This document shows, in pieces, positions 1 through 8,982 of a stretch of DNA of 61,755 bases. Source of the stretch: an uncultured Planctomycetia bacterium (GTDB lineage: Bacteria; Planctomycetota; Phycisphaerae; Phycisphaerales; SM1A02); NCBI GenBank assembly GCA_937871505.1, contig CALMPF010000045.1, positions 1-61,755 of the forward strand, in the 5' to 3' direction. The notes under the pieces were generated by a model, which saw nothing but the letters and a program-made list of their open reading frames with translations, had not been told where the DNA came from and did no database searches. The translations under genes and the position numbers were made by a program. How positions within the stretch are numbered: position 1 is the stretch's first letter; each line of letters starts with the position of its first letter.

Positions 1-510
1 CTGCGCGCGGGCTTCGGGCGTCTCGACCAGGTGGCCATCGCCTTCGGCGCCAAGGTCGATCACGTCGGTGCCGCCGCGGGGCCCTTCGCCGCGCTGGTCG
101 GACCGGAAATCGGCGCGGAAGTCCCGACCGCGGTCCTGGTTGCGGTCACCCCGGTCGCTGCCGCGGTCGCCGCTTCCGCTACCCTGCTGCCAGCCGTCGC
201 GCTCGTCGCGCCGGCCGCCGCCCTGCTGGTGCTGCTGCTGTCGGGCCTCCTGCTCGGCGGCCATCTCGCGCTGCGCCTCGGCCAGCATTCGCGTGTAGTG
301 TTCGGCGTGCTGCTGGAAGTTCTCGGCCGCCACGCGGTCGTTCGACAACTGCGCGTCGCGCGCCAGAAGCAGGTACTTCTCGATGATCTGCTGCGGCGTG
401 CCGCGCACCTTGCCCTCGGGGCCGGAACTGTCGAAGACCCGGTTGACGATGTTGCCGAGTGTGCGCGGGCGGTTCGCCTTGGAGCGCGAGCGGGACTTGG
501 AAGAGCGCAT
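1..510 (-). CDS. DUF4167 domain protein, 3' end cut by the window edge
   Basis: The minus-strand frame opens at ATG 510 and stays open to base 1, so the C-terminus is missing. The N-terminal 80 or so residues hold the DUF4167 pattern: a basic start (MRSSKSRSRSK), then GNIVNRVFDSSGPEGKVRG and an IIEKYLLLARDAQ helix. A low-complexity Gln/Gly/Arg/Asp tail follows. A strong AAGGA ribosome binding site lies 7 bases upstream. The gene lies downstream of prfA-prmC on the same strand, an order that recurs in Rhodobacteraceae and supports the assignment. The family has no established function; its basic disordered make-up suggests nucleic-acid contact, which is inference. Confidence 0.85.
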   Translation of the reverse strand, partial: MRSSKSRSRSKANRPRTLGNIVNRVFDSSGPEGKVRGTPQQIIEKYLLLARDAQLSNDRVAAENFQQHAEHYTRMLAEAQREMAAEQEARQQQHQQGGGRRDERDGWQQGSGSGDRGSDRGDRNQDRGRDFRADFRSDQRGEGPRGGTDVIDLGAEGDGHLVETPEARAQ

Positions 511-699
511 GGTGTCCTTAGGTTTCCAGGTCGGACTGGTCTTGCCTGCAAGCACGCGCCGCCAGGGGCGCAATGGGGTGCTCGGGCGAGGGGCGACGGG
601 CGGCCGGGTCGGGGGAACTGTGGTCCGCTCCCGCCCGTGACCACGGATTAATCACAGCGTCCCGGCACGGGCAAGCGGAATCTGCCGGCATGGCGGGCA

Positions 700-1536
700 T
701 CAGCCGGGACTGCGGGCCGTCACGACACGGTCGCGGCCGTCGAGGTCGGGCAGCACGGCGATGCCGGCCAGGCCAGCGGCGACGAGGAGGGCGGCGACGG
801 GCGCGCCCTGCGTCGGCCCGATCTCGACCATCAGCCGCCCGCCGGGGGCAAGGTGTGCCGGACTGCCGGCGGCGATGGCGCGATAGGCGTCAAGTCCATC
901 GCCCCCCGGCGTCAGTGCCTGCCGCGGTTCCCAGTCGCGCACCTCGGGGGCCAGACCGACGATCTCGTCCTCGGCCAGGTAGGGGGGATTTGACACGATC
1001 AGGTCGAAGCGGCCCGCGACCCCGGCGAACCAGTCGGCGTGCCGGAAGGCCGCGCGGTCGGCAAGGCCAAGGGCGCGGGCGTTGCCGCCAGCCACGGCCA
1101 GCGCGGCCTCCGACGTGTCGGTGCCAAGGCCGGTCGCGCCCGGCATGTCGGCCAGCAGCGACAGCAGGATCGCGCCCGAGCCCGTGCCCAGGTCGAGCAC
1201 CCGGGCGAAGGGCTCCTTCAGCGCCTGTGCGACCAGGACTTCCGTTTCGGGTCTCGGGTCGAGCACGTCGGGCGTGACGCGGAAATCGTGCCGCCAGAAT
1301 GCGCGTCGCCCGAGGATCTGCGCAACCGGCTGACGCGCCGCCCGGGCTGCGACCGCGGCCTCGATCCGGCGGTCGTCGGCGGGGCCGATCCCCCGGTCGG
1401 GCAACAGGACCATGCGGTCGGGCGGCAGCCCGAGCGCATGGGCCAGCAGCAGCCGGGCATCCCGCTGCGGATCGGGCACCCCGGCCGCGGCCAGCCGCGC
1501 GGCGGCGGCGACCAGTGCCTGCCGCAGCGTCGTCAC
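700..1536 (-). CDS. prmC: Peptide chain release factor N5-glutamine methyltransferase PrmC
   Basis: PrmC uses S-adenosylmethionine to methylate the glutamine of the GGQ motif of release factors. The 278-residue product has the family's N-terminal helical domain, a Rossmann SAM-binding motif ([13 protein letters not shown], residues 113-125) and the catalytic NPPY motif at 183-186. The start is GTG 1536, which overlaps the prfA stop as GTGA over 4 bases. This translational coupling and the family length favour it over longer alternatives. Its substrate, RF1, is encoded directly upstream. Codon use and context match the alphaproteobacterial part of the window. Confidence 0.96.
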   Translation of the reverse strand: MTTLRQALVAAAARLAAAGVPDPQRDARLLLAHALGLPPDRMVLLPDRGIGPADDRRIEAAVAARAARQPVAQILGRRAFWRHDFRVTPDVLDPRPETEVLVAQALKEPFARVLDLGTGSGAILLSLLADMPGATGLGTDTSEAALAVAGGNARALGLADRAAFRHADWFAGVAGRFDLIVSNPPYLAEDEIVGLAPEVRDWEPRQALTPGGDGLDAYRAIAAGSPAHLAPGGRLMVEIGPTQGAPVAALLVAAGLAGIAVLPDLDGRDRVVTARSPG

Positions 1537-2588
1537 AGACCCTCGGCCGCCAGCCGGCGGGCCTGATCCTCGGCCATCAGCGCCTGGACGAAGGGGCCAA
1601 GATCGCCCCCCATGACCTGCGACAGGGCATAGAGCGTCAGGTTGATGCGGTGGTCCGTCACACGGCCCTGCGGGAAGTTGTAGGTGCGGATGCGTTCGCT
1701 GCGGTCGCCGGTGCCGACCTGCGCGCGGCGTGCGGCGGCGCGCGCGTCCTCGCGCCGGCTGCGTTCCATCTCGGCCAGGCGGGCGCGCAGCACGGCCAGC
1801 GCATTGGCCCGGTTCTGGTGCTGCGACTTGAGGCTGGAGGTCACGACGAGGCGGGTGGGGATATGGGTGATCCGCACCGCCGAATCGGTGGTGTTGACGT
1901 GCTGGCCGCCGGCGCCGCTGGCGCGCATCGTGTCGATGCGGAGATCGGCGGCGGGGATGTCCACCTCCACCTCCTCGGCCTGGGGCAGGACGGCGACGGT
2001 GGCGGCCGAGGTGTGGATGCGCCCGCCGGCTTCGGTTTCCGGCACGCGCTGGACGCGGTGCACGCCGCTTTCGAACTTGAGGCGGGCATAGACGCCCTCG
2101 CCCTCGACCAGGGCGGTGAACTCGCGCAGGCCGCCAAGGTCGGACAGTGCCTCTTCCAGCACCTCGAAGCGCCAGCCCTGCCCTTCGGCATAGCGCTGGT
2201 ACATCCGGGCGAGATCGGCGGCGAAGAGGCTTGCCTCCTCGCCGCCGGTGCCGGGGCGGATTTCCAGGATCGCGGGACGGTCGTCGGCGACGTCGCGCGG
2301 CAGGAGCGCAAGGCGCAGGGCCTCCTCCATCTGGGGCAGGTCGGCGCGCAGGCGCGCGGCCTCCTCGACGGCCAGCGCGCGCATGTCGGGGTCGGCCAGC
2401 ATCGCCTCGGCCTCCGTCAGTTCGCGCAGCGCGGCGCGGTAGAGCGCAATCTGCTCGGCCACCGGCTTCAGCGCCGCATAGTCGCGCGACAGGGCCGCGA
2501 TGGCCGCAGGCTCCGGCCCCTCGGCCAGCCGCGCCTCGAGATACTCGAAGCGCCGGGCGATGTCGGTCAGGCGGTCGTCGGGCAGCAT
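1533..2588 (-). CDS. prfA: Peptide chain release factor 1
   Basis: RF1 ends translation at UAA and UAG codons. The 351-residue product is full length. It has the [10 protein letters not shown] segment (113-122), a PxT-type stop-codon recognition motif (PET, 183-185, in the block followed by [12 protein letters not shown]) and the GGQ motif at 227-229 that triggers peptidyl-tRNA hydrolysis. The start is ATG 2588. The stop overlaps prmC by 4 bases, so the two are very probably co-transcribed. Confidence 0.97.
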   Translation of the reverse strand: MLPDDRLTDIARRFEYLEARLAEGPEPAAIAALSRDYAALKPVAEQIALYRAALRELTEAEAMLADPDMRALAVEEAARLRADLPQMEEALRLALLPRDVADDRPAILEIRPGTGGEEASLFAADLARMYQRYAEGQGWRFEVLEEALSDLGGLREFTALVEGEGVYARLKFESGVHRVQRVPETEAGGRIHTSAATVAVLPQAEEVEVDIPAADLRIDTMRASGAGGQHVNTTDSAVRITHIPTRLVVTSSLKSQHQNRANALAVLRARLAEMERSRREDARAAARRAQVGTGDRSERIRTYNFPQGRVTDHRINLTLYALSQVMGGDLGPFVQALMAEDQARRLAAEGL

Positions 2589-2606
2589 GCAGGCTCACGC
2601 GGAGAG

Positions 2607-2646
2607 GGCGGGGGCGCTGCCCCCGCACCCCCGGGATATTTGGGCC
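2607..2646. repeat. Rhodobacteraceae-type intergenic motif with GC hairpin
   Basis: The spacer between prfA and the DUF1499 gene holds a GGGGGC-GCTG-CCCCC type hairpin followed by CACCCCCGGGATATTTGGG. A motif of this form (a G-rich/C-rich palindrome, then CCCCCGGGATATTT) is, to my knowledge, widespread between genes in Rhodobacteraceae. The role is unsettled: it may act as a transcription terminator or boundary. Here it is mainly an independent marker that the first 4.7 kb come from that family. Confidence 0.7.
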
Positions 2647-2691
2647 ATCAGGAAAGGGCAAGGGTGAGGGGCTTTGCGGAGGGCCGCCGGG

Positions 2692-3111
2692 CTATTGCGG
2701 CAGGGCAGCAGCCCAGGCGGCCAGGCGGGCGCGGTTCACGCCGAGGTCGGAGTACCCGAAGCGCGCGCGGGCATGCAGGACAAGGAGGCTGCCTTCGCCT
2801 TCCGGGGCCGCCGCGGCAGTCGTGAAATCGGCAAAGCCCCAGATCCGCGAGCGGGTGACCCAGGTGATGCGGCCGTCCTGCGGCGAACCGGCGAGGCGGG
2901 AGGTGCGGGGCGTGGCCTCGGCCACTGCCGCCAGCACCGCCAGCGCCTGCGCGGGCGGCAGCGGGTGGGGCTGGCGCAGGGTGGCGCTGTTCGGGCCGTC
3001 CTGCCCCTGCCCCGGGTCCGCGTGCCATCGCGCGGGGTCCATCGGCGCCAGCCGCACCCAGGCGGCGGCGGCGAGGAGGAGAGCAAGCGCGAGGAGGAGC
3101 GCCACCCTCAC
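2692..3111 (-). CDS. DUF1499 family protein
   Basis: This 139-residue protein starts with a hydrophobic segment (residues 2-19, likely a membrane anchor or signal). It continues with a DUF1499-type core: RTSRLAGSPQDGRITWVTRS, then IWGFADFTT and a C-terminal block containing ARARFGYSDLGVNRARLAAW. The start ATG 3111 overlaps the stop of the agmatinase-like gene as ATGA, so the two are coupled. The family function is unknown; the Ser/Gly-Tyr-Ser-Asp-x-Gly-x-Asn-Arg block is its most conserved part. Confidence 0.85.
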   Translation of the reverse strand: MRVALLLALALLLAAAAWVRLAPMDPARWHADPGQGQDGPNSATLRQPHPLPPAQALAVLAAVAEATPRTSRLAGSPQDGRITWVTRSRIWGFADFTTAAAAPEGEGSLLVLHARARFGYSDLGVNRARLAAWAAALPQ

Positions 3112-4073
3112 CGCCGGGTCTTCGCCCAGTGATAGAGGCAGATCAGGTCATGCGCCACATGCGCCCCGGCGATCGCGGTAACGCCGGTCGTGTCGTAGGC
3201 CGGCGCCACCTCGACCACAACGCCGCCGACCATGTTGATGCCCGCCAGATCGCGCAGGATGGCCGAGGCCTGCCAGCTGGCGAGCCCCCCCCAGACCGGC
3301 GTGCCGGTGCCCGGCGCGAAGGCCGGATCGAGCGCGTCGATGTCGAAGGAGACATAGCAGGGCCGGTCGCCCACGATGGCCTTGATGCGCGCGACGGTGG
3401 CGGCAATGCCGGCCTCGTGCACCTCGCGCGCGCCGATGGGCGTGACGCCGAGGTAGTCGTCGGTCACCGTGCGGATGCCCACCTGCACCGCCGCCGCGGG
3501 CTCGATCAGGCCCGTGCGGACCGCCTTGTAGGCCATGGTGCCGTGGTCGATCCGCGTGAGGTCGTCATCGGGCCAGAGGTCGGAATGGGCGTCGAACTGG
3601 ATATAGGCCAGCGGCCCGAAGGCCTCGGCATAGGCGCGCAGGATCGGGTAGGTGATGTAGTGGTCGCCCCCCAGCGTCACCGTGCCGACCCCGGCCGCCA
3701 GGATCGTGCGGATATGCTCGGTCAGCGCATCGGGGAAGGCGCGCGTGTCGGCGTAGTCGAAGGCCAGATCGCCGTAATCGACGATGGCCATCTCCTCCAG
3801 CGGGTCGGTGCCCCAGCCGTAGGGCGGATCGGCGGTCTGCAGCGTCGAGGCCTCGCGGATCGCGCGGGGGCCGAAGCGGGCGCCACTGCGGTGCGACACC
3901 GCCTGGTCGAAGGCGACACCGGTGATGGCGAGGTCCACCCCCGACAGGTCCTTGGTATAGCGCCGGCGCAGGAAGCTGGTGGCGCCGGCGAAGGCATTGT
4001 CGAAGGACAGGCCGCGCGCGTCGCGGCGGGTGAAGGCGGAATCGATCTCGGAACGGGCGTCCTGGAGGGCCAT
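3108..4073 (-). CDS. speB: Agmatinase-like ureohydrolase
   Basis: Agmatinase hydrolyses agmatine to putrescine and urea with a binuclear Mn centre. The 321-residue product has all metal-binding blocks of the arginase/agmatinase fold: GGDH (135-138), DAHSD (161-165) and SFDIDALDPAFAPGTGTP (242-259). It also has the substrate-side histidine in RIDHGT. Its length matches agmatinases. A related ureohydrolase, such as guanidinopropionase, cannot be excluded from motifs alone. It overlaps the DUF1499 gene by 4 bases. It lies back to back with the XRE-cupin gene; regulators of that class often control polyamine genes, so a regulatory link is plausible inference. Confidence 0.88.
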   Translation of the reverse strand: MALQDARSEIDSAFTRRDARGLSFDNAFAGATSFLRRRYTKDLSGVDLAITGVAFDQAVSHRSGARFGPRAIREASTLQTADPPYGWGTDPLEEMAIVDYGDLAFDYADTRAFPDALTEHIRTILAAGVGTVTLGGDHYITYPILRAYAEAFGPLAYIQFDAHSDLWPDDDLTRIDHGTMAYKAVRTGLIEPAAAVQVGIRTVTDDYLGVTPIGAREVHEAGIAATVARIKAIVGDRPCYVSFDIDALDPAFAPGTGTPVWGGLASWQASAILRDLAGINMVGGVVVEVAPAYDTTGVTAIAGAHVAHDLICLYHWAKTRR

Positions 4074-4207
4074 GGCGGGGATCCTGGGTTCTGACTTCCC
4101 GGCGTCGTTCTGGTCGCCGGAGACGCCTCGGATCCGGTCGCGCCAGATGGCCCGGGGGGTGCGGGACTGTCAAGCCCCGGGGCTTGCGCAGGCATTCGGC
4201 GCGCGCG

Positions 4208-4665
4208 ATGCTGCCGCCCATGGCCCGCGACAGCGATTTCCACGACCGACTGGCCGCCGCGCTGCGCGAGGCGCGGCAGGCGCGCGGCCTGAGCCTCGAG
4301 GCCGCGGCGCGACTGTCGGGTGTCAGCCGATCGATGGTCAGCCAGATCGAGCGCGGGGAAAGTTCGCCCACGGTCGCGACGCTGTGGAACCTGACCCGGG
4401 CGCTCGGGGTGGATTTTGCCGGCCTCGTGTCGCCGCGCCCGGGGCCGGCGGTCGAGGTGGTGCGGGCCGCGGACGCGCCGGTGATCGAGGGGCGCGGAAC
4501 CGGCTGCCGCATCCGCATCCTGTCGGCGCCCGAGACGGCAGGGCGGCACGAGGTCTACGAACTGGCCTTCCTGGCGGACGGGATGCTGGACAGCCGCGCC
4601 CATGCGCCCGGCTGCCGCGAGCATCTGGCGGTGATCGAGGGGCGACTGGCGGGGGAAAGCGGCGG
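4208..4665 (+). CDS. XRE-family HTH-cupin regulator, truncated at a contig junction
   Basis: The frame starts at ATG 4208 (an in-frame ATG at 4220 is equally possible; 4184 is less likely). It encodes an N-terminal helix-turn-helix with the pattern ALREARQARGLSLEAAARLS, then VSRSMVSQIERGESSPTVAT, typical of XRE regulators with a C-terminal cupin. The linker and first cupin strands (GRHEVYELAFLADG, then REHLAVIEGRL) are present. After about base 4665 the protein degenerates into Gly-rich low complexity, and the rest of the cupin barrel is missing. The frame stays open further but encodes Arg-rich out-of-frame sequence. Truncation at this point coincides with the change of genome type. Confidence 0.85.
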
Positions 4666-4715
4666 CGAGGGCGGGGGGCTGGGGTGGGGGAGCGGGGGTG
4701 GGGGAACTGAGAGAG
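4666..4715. other. G-rich junction between two genome types, probable assembly chimera
   Basis: This stretch contains successive runs of G5-G6 (GGGGGGCTGGGGTGGGGG and similar) unlike anything else in the window. To the left all genes are Rhodobacteraceae-like and the XRE-cupin gene breaks off. To the right, 40 bases on, begins the 3' end of a planctomycete-type gspE. The abrupt change within a coding sequence fits an artificial join better than natural insertion. I see no integrase, attachment site or IS end here. Confidence 0.75.
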
Positions 4716-4754
4716 GATGGCTCGGTTCGCGGCTGGTCCGACGACGTCGGGCGG

Positions 4755-6479
4755 CTACAGCTCGACATCCTGCGTGGCGCGGAGGACCTCCTCGATCGTC
4801 GAGAGGCCTTCGGCCGCCTTGCGCATCCCGTCGACGCGCATCGTCACGAAGTCGTCGCCGAGCAGCGCCCGCTGCTGCATCACGGTGTCATTGCGTGCGA
4901 TCGCCGCGCGGAGCGCGCCGCCGATGCGCACCAGCTCGAAGAAGCCGAGCCTGCCGCGGAAGCCGCTGCGGCCGCAGTTGTCGCAGCCGGACCCGGCGAA
5001 AGCGCGGCTGCCGAAGAGCGCGCGCTCCTCGTCGGTGAGCCGATGCTGGGTTTCCTCGGTGATCGGCACCTCGCGCCGGCACTGGCTGCAGATGCGCCGA
5101 CCGAGCCGCTGGGCGAGCAGTCCTTCGAGGACGGAGGCGACGAGATAGGGCTCGGCACCCATGTCCACCATGCGACCGACCGAGCTGATCGCGTCGTTGG
5201 TATGCAGCGTCGAGAAGACGAGGTGGCCGGTGAGCGCCGAGCGGATCGCGATGTCGACGGTCTCCGCATCGCGGATCTCGCCGACGAAGATCACGTCCGG
5301 GTCCTGTCGCAGGATCGACCGGAGGCCGGTCGCGAAGGTCAGTCCGCGCTTGGGGTTGACCGGGATCTGGTTGATCCCCGAGAGTTCGTACTCGACGGGA
5401 TCCTCGATGGTGATGATCTTCTTCCGGGGGTCGTAGAGCTTGCTCAGCGCGGCGTAGAGCGTCGTCGTCTTGCCGCTTCCGGTCGGCCCCGTCACCAGGA
5501 CCATGCCGTGGGGCTTGGCGATCAGGCGGTCCATCTCCTCGCGGTGGGAGCCGTGCATCCCGAGCGAGCGGAGGTCGAGCGGAAGCGAGCTCTTGTCGAG
5601 AATTCGCATGACCACCGACTCGCCGTAGAGCGTCGGAACGGTCGAGACGCGGATGTCGACCTTGCGGCCCTCGAAGCGGAGCGTGATGTGGCCGTCCTGC
5701 GGGACGTAGCGCTCGGCGATGTTCATGCCCGCCATGATCTTGACGCGGCCGATCAGGGCCGCCTGAAGGTGCTTCGGCGGCGGGGGCTGCTCGACGAGGA
5801 CGCCGTCGACGCGGTACTTGACCTTCAGCTCGTTCTCGAAGGGCTCGATGTGGACATCGCTGGTGCGCGACTGGATCGCCTCGAGCAGGATCAGGTTCAC
5901 CAGGTTGATGAGCGTCGGCTGCTCGGCCATCCGATGGACGTCGTCCGCCTCGATGGCGTCGAGGTTGTGCTCGACCTCCGAGGCGACTCCGTCGAGATTG
6001 GCGAGGCTCTCGGCCATCCGCGCCGCGGTGGTCCCGTACGCCTGCTTGAGCAGATCGGCGAACGGGGCGGGCTCCATTCCAACCCGGGTGACAGCCATCG
6101 CCGCGAGCGTGGCGGCCTGGTCCGCCCCGGCGATGTCGCTGGGATCGAACATCGCGACGACGAGGCGTCCGCGCTCGATCCGGATCGGAACCACGCGAAG
6201 CTGCACCGCGACCTCGGGCGCAAGCTTCGCGACCGCCGCCGGGTCCGGCGCCGGCGCCTTCTCGAGCCACTCGATCCCGAGCAGGGCGCAGCGATCGCGG
6301 AGCGACATGACCTCCGCGGCGATGGCGGCGCCCTGGCCGCCGAAGCCCAGCGCCGCGCTCGCGGAGCGATCGCCATCGCCGCCGCGCCCGCCCGGCGCCG
6401 CCGAGACGATCGTCTCGAGGACCGGCGTTTCGCGCGCCGCGGCGGCGGGAGATCCAGGAATCGGGCTGAGGCTGGTCAC
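4755..6479 (-). CDS. GspE/PilB-type secretion or pilus ATPase
   Basis: This is a cytoplasmic hexameric ATPase that powers type II secretion or type IV pilus assembly. The 574-residue product has an N-terminal MshEN/T2SSE_N-like domain (about 60-150). The catalytic core has Walker A GPTGSGKTTT (331-340), an Asp box near 358-361, Walker B DPDVIFVGEIRD (393-404), a His box STLHTND (423-429) and a zinc-binding pair CSQC (464-467) and CDNC (499-502). GTG 6479 gives a normal family length; in-frame upstream ATGs would run into the next gene. No other secretion or pilus genes are nearby, so GspE and PilB cannot be told apart. Confidence 0.93.
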   Translation of the reverse strand: MTSLSPIPGSPAAAARETPVLETIVSAAPGGRGGDGDRSASAALGFGGQGAAIAAEVMSLRDRCALLGIEWLEKAPAPDPAAVAKLAPEVAVQLRVVPIRIERGRLVVAMFDPSDIAGADQAATLAAMAVTRVGMEPAPFADLLKQAYGTTAARMAESLANLDGVASEVEHNLDAIEADDVHRMAEQPTLINLVNLILLEAIQSRTSDVHIEPFENELKVKYRVDGVLVEQPPPPKHLQAALIGRVKIMAGMNIAERYVPQDGHITLRFEGRKVDIRVSTVPTLYGESVVMRILDKSSLPLDLRSLGMHGSHREEMDRLIAKPHGMVLVTGPTGSGKTTTLYAALSKLYDPRKKIITIEDPVEYELSGINQIPVNPKRGLTFATGLRSILRQDPDVIFVGEIRDAETVDIAIRSALTGHLVFSTLHTNDAISSVGRMVDMGAEPYLVASVLEGLLAQRLGRRICSQCRREVPITEETQHRLTDEERALFGSRAFAGSGCDNCGRSGFRGRLGFFELVRIGGALRAAIARNDTVMQQRALLGDDFVTMRVDGMRKAAEGLSTIEEVLRATQDVEL

Positions 6480-6531
6480 GACGGCATGCTCCGGGGCGAT
6501 GGAGTGCGAACGGGGTCGGCGGCGCGATCGA

Positions 6532-7872
6532 TCAGTCCGCGACGTTGCGCGCAGGACGGCGATCCCCGCTGCCGTCGCCGCGCCCCGCGGCGCCGCCGCG
6601 ATCGAGGTTGGGACGGCGACCGTCGCCGGCCTTCGGATCCGCGCGGTCTCCGAGATCGCGCTGACGGTCGCGCCCGGAGGTGCCCTTCCCGGCGCTGGGC
6701 AGCATCGCGACCTGCTCGGGGTTGAGCAGCGCCTCGAGCGCGAGCCGCGCTTCCTGCTCGTAGCTGTCGCGGATGGGATCGAACTGGGCGAGCGCATCGG
6801 GGATGCGCTCGACGGGGCGGCCCGGCTGCCGGTTCTGCGCCGCCTCGGCCTTGCGCTTGAACTCGCGCGGCTCTTCGAGACGCAGCGTGTCGAGCATCTG
6901 GAGGTTCAGCGCGTCCAGCTTCGTGATGTAGTCGGCCTCGATTCGGTCGATGCCGGCACGCTGCTCGGACGTCAGGTCGGGGAGGCTTCGCGCGACCTCG
7001 AAGGTGCGGCGAAGCGCGGGCGCCCGGAAGATCTTCGGATACGCATTCTCGCGCCAGCGGCGGACGAACTCCGCGCGAACGTCCTCCGGGAGCGCCTCGG
7101 CGATGATCGTCGCCCCCTGATCCTGCGCCTGCCGGACGATGACCCGCGCCTGCGTGATCTGCTCCATCGCCGCGAGCCCGGCGGAGTGATCCATCTCGAT
7201 CATCGCCCGCGAGATCGCATCCTGCTGGGCCTTCATCGCCGCCTCGCGCCGCTGGAGCGCGTTGTCGAGGAGGACCTCGTACTCGGCCAGCGCCGGCTGG
7301 ACGGCGCGGACCGCGTCGCGATCGAGCGGCAGCCCCTTGACGATCAGGAAGAGGTTGGTCGACTCACCGGAGAGGACGCCGCTGCCGAGGGATTTCTCTC
7401 GGCGCAGCGCCCGCTCGAAGGCGGGCCAGCGCTCGAGCTGCTCCTGTCCAAGCTGCATCCGGATGCTCTCGAGCAGCTCCACGCGAAGCGCCTCCTTGTC
7501 CTTGATCCACTGGTTGACGGGGGCCATGAGCCGGCGGATCACTTCGCTGCTGCTGGCCCCGTCGACACGAACCTGCGACATCTGCTCGCGGACGAGCTCG
7601 GAGCCGATCGAGAAGGCTTCCACATAGTCCGCCAGCAGCACCTCGATGACCGGTCGCTGCCACTCTTCGAGCGCGAGGTTCTCGTGGAAGACCACGATGT
7701 CGCGCTGGAGCAGGTCCGGGCTGAACGCCTCCGACATCGCGCTGAAGCCGCCGAACTGGGCGGCCGCCGGCGAGTCGAGGAGCGATGCCGCGCAGCCCGC
7801 CCCGAGAGCGAGGGCGAGCGAAGCGAAACCCGAGGCGAGGCGGCGGGTGAGCGGACGAAGCGAGTGTGGCAT
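6532..7872 (-). CDS. Secreted helical protein of unknown function
   Basis: I do not recognise this 446-residue protein. It has an N-terminal signal-like segment (basic start, then LASGFASLALALGAGCAA), so it is probably exported, possibly lipid-modified at the Cys. The body is almost all helix-forming with heptad-like stretches rich in Glu, Arg and Leu. The last 50 residues are charged low complexity (Arg/Asp/Gly). It lies 52 bases upstream of gspE on the same strand, so the two may share a transcript. The ATG at 7872 directly precedes the signal-like segment and follows GGAG. A Spy-like or heavy-metal-sensor fold would fit the composition but is speculation. Confidence 0.75.
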   Translation of the reverse strand: MPHSLRPLTRRLASGFASLALALGAGCAASLLDSPAAAQFGGFSAMSEAFSPDLLQRDIVVFHENLALEEWQRPVIEVLLADYVEAFSIGSELVREQMSQVRVDGASSSEVIRRLMAPVNQWIKDKEALRVELLESIRMQLGQEQLERWPAFERALRREKSLGSGVLSGESTNLFLIVKGLPLDRDAVRAVQPALAEYEVLLDNALQRREAAMKAQQDAISRAMIEMDHSAGLAAMEQITQARVIVRQAQDQGATIIAEALPEDVRAEFVRRWRENAYPKIFRAPALRRTFEVARSLPDLTSEQRAGIDRIEADYITKLDALNLQMLDTLRLEEPREFKRKAEAAQNRQPGRPVERIPDALAQFDPIRDSYEQEARLALEALLNPEQVAMLPSAGKGTSGRDRQRDLGDRADPKAGDGRRPNLDRGGAAGRGDGSGDRRPARNVAD

Positions 7873-7930
7873 GGATGAAGCTCCGCGAGGCGACCGGGGA
7901 AGGGGTCGGAGGGAGGAGTGACTCTGGGGT

Positions 7931-8050
7931 GACGAGCTCTGTGACTGGCTCGGTGACTGGCCTAGTGGCGGGCTCGGAGACTGGCCCTGTGACGGGCTCG
8001 GGGACTGGCTCGGGGACTGGCCCTGAGACTGGCCCTGAGACTTGGAGCGT
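7931..8050. repeat. Tandem array, 12-base unit
   Basis: About nine to ten head-to-tail copies of a 12-base unit, consensus GACTGGCYCKGW (for example GACTGGCTCGGT, GACTGGCCCTGT, GACTGGCCCTGA). The copies are imperfect but almost all in register. The array begins 58 bases upstream of the start codon of the 446-residue gene, so it sits in that gene's promoter region. Confidence 0.9.
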
Positions 8051-8185
8051 CCGAGGGCTCGAGCGTGGGACGGAGAGTGGAGTCGATCGGACGGGCGGCG
8101 GACTGGCCGGACAATCCTGATGAGGCCCGCGAGGGGGGCCAGCGCAGAGGAGCGGCGGACGGCGAGCGTGGAGTACGGGCGGCGC

Positions 8186-8289
8186 GGACGGGCTGGGCGG
8201 TCGGGCGGCGGGGACGGGCTGGGTGCTCGGGCGGCGAGGGCGGGCTGGAACGACGGGCGGCGGGGACGGGCTGGAAGGACGGGCGGAAA
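8186..8289. repeat. Tandem array, four copies of a 26-base unit
   Basis: Four consecutive 26-base copies begin GGACGGGCTGG and end CGGGCGGCGG (starts at 8186, 8212, 8238 and 8264), with substitutions concentrated in the middle of the unit. The unit length is not a multiple of three, which argues against a coding role. Confidence 0.88.
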
Positions 8290-8570
8290 CGGACTCGGGT
8301 GGGCACTGCTTGAGCGGGTCGCAGGAGAATCCAAGCTCGATTCGTCCGATCACCCGCGACCGCGAGCGATCGGCGACGTCGAGGCCGGGGGCCAGCGACA
8401 ACCTCGCACGGTCAGTGCGCGATCGTCAGGTTCAACGCCGCGAGGGCCCCCGTTATTGGGGTGTGTTCAGTCGCCTGCCGGAGCGGCCCTCCCTCGGCGC
8501 CGCATTCGGACTGCTCGCCTCCGGCCCCCGCCCCGGGACGGTCCGTTCGCGCGTCCGCATGGGTCCCCAA

Positions 8571-8982
8571 GGACACACCCTGCGGGCGCAAGGACACACC
8601 TTGCGCAGTATCGAACCCTCGGCGATCATGGTTATTGGTCCTTCTGCTCAGTCGCCGGAGGTCCGACCCGGCGGCGCTGGAAGCGCGCCGGACCTCTGCG
8701 GCCGCGCTCGCCACGAGGCGAGTGAGGCTCGCCCCGGTGGGCCGAGCTCGCGTGCGCCTGGACACACCCTGCGCAGCATCAAGCCCTCGTCGATCATGGT
8801 TATCAGGCGTTCACCATGGGCGCACCCCGCCGCGCAAGGACACACCTTTACGGGCGCATGGACACACCTTGCGGGCGCAAGGACACACCTTGCGCAGCAT
8901 CGAGCCCTCGGCGATCATGGTTATTGGTCCTTCTGCTCAGTCGCCGGAGGTTCGACCCGGCGGCGCTGGAAACGCGCCGGAT
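8571..8982. repeat. GGACACACC repeat locus A with duplicated 100-base segment
   Basis: GGACACACC occurs at 8571, 8592, 8760, 8838, 8860 and 8881. Copies at 21-22-base spacing form a unit GGACACACC(T/C)TGCGGGCGCAA. Two copies (8592 and 8881) continue into a segment of about 100 bases repeated with about four mismatches: TTGCGCAG, then CCCTCGGCGATCATGGTTAT, then a conserved hairpin CGGCGC-(7 bases)-GCGCCG. A third copy (8760) stops after ATGGTTAT. The hairpin stem is intact in both long copies while its loop varies. The same core motif recurs 21 kb away (29,533-29,972). Confidence 0.88.

Noticed and set aside
1..4665. Horizontal transfer of an alphaproteobacterial segment into the planctomycete
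   Set aside because: The segment is a housekeeping block running off the window edge with no mobility genes, and it breaks inside a gene at G-tracts. A chimeric assembly explains it more simply, though reads are needed to settle this.
7866..8120. A plus-strand frame of Thr/Gly repeats next to the 446-residue gene
   Set aside because: It is simply the reading of the 12-base array, overlaps the start region of the real gene on the other strand and has no ribosome binding site.
8571..8889. CRISPR-like appearance of regularly spaced GGACACACC units
   Set aside because: Units are too short, spacers are partly repetitive and of uneven length, and there are no cas genes anywhere in the window.
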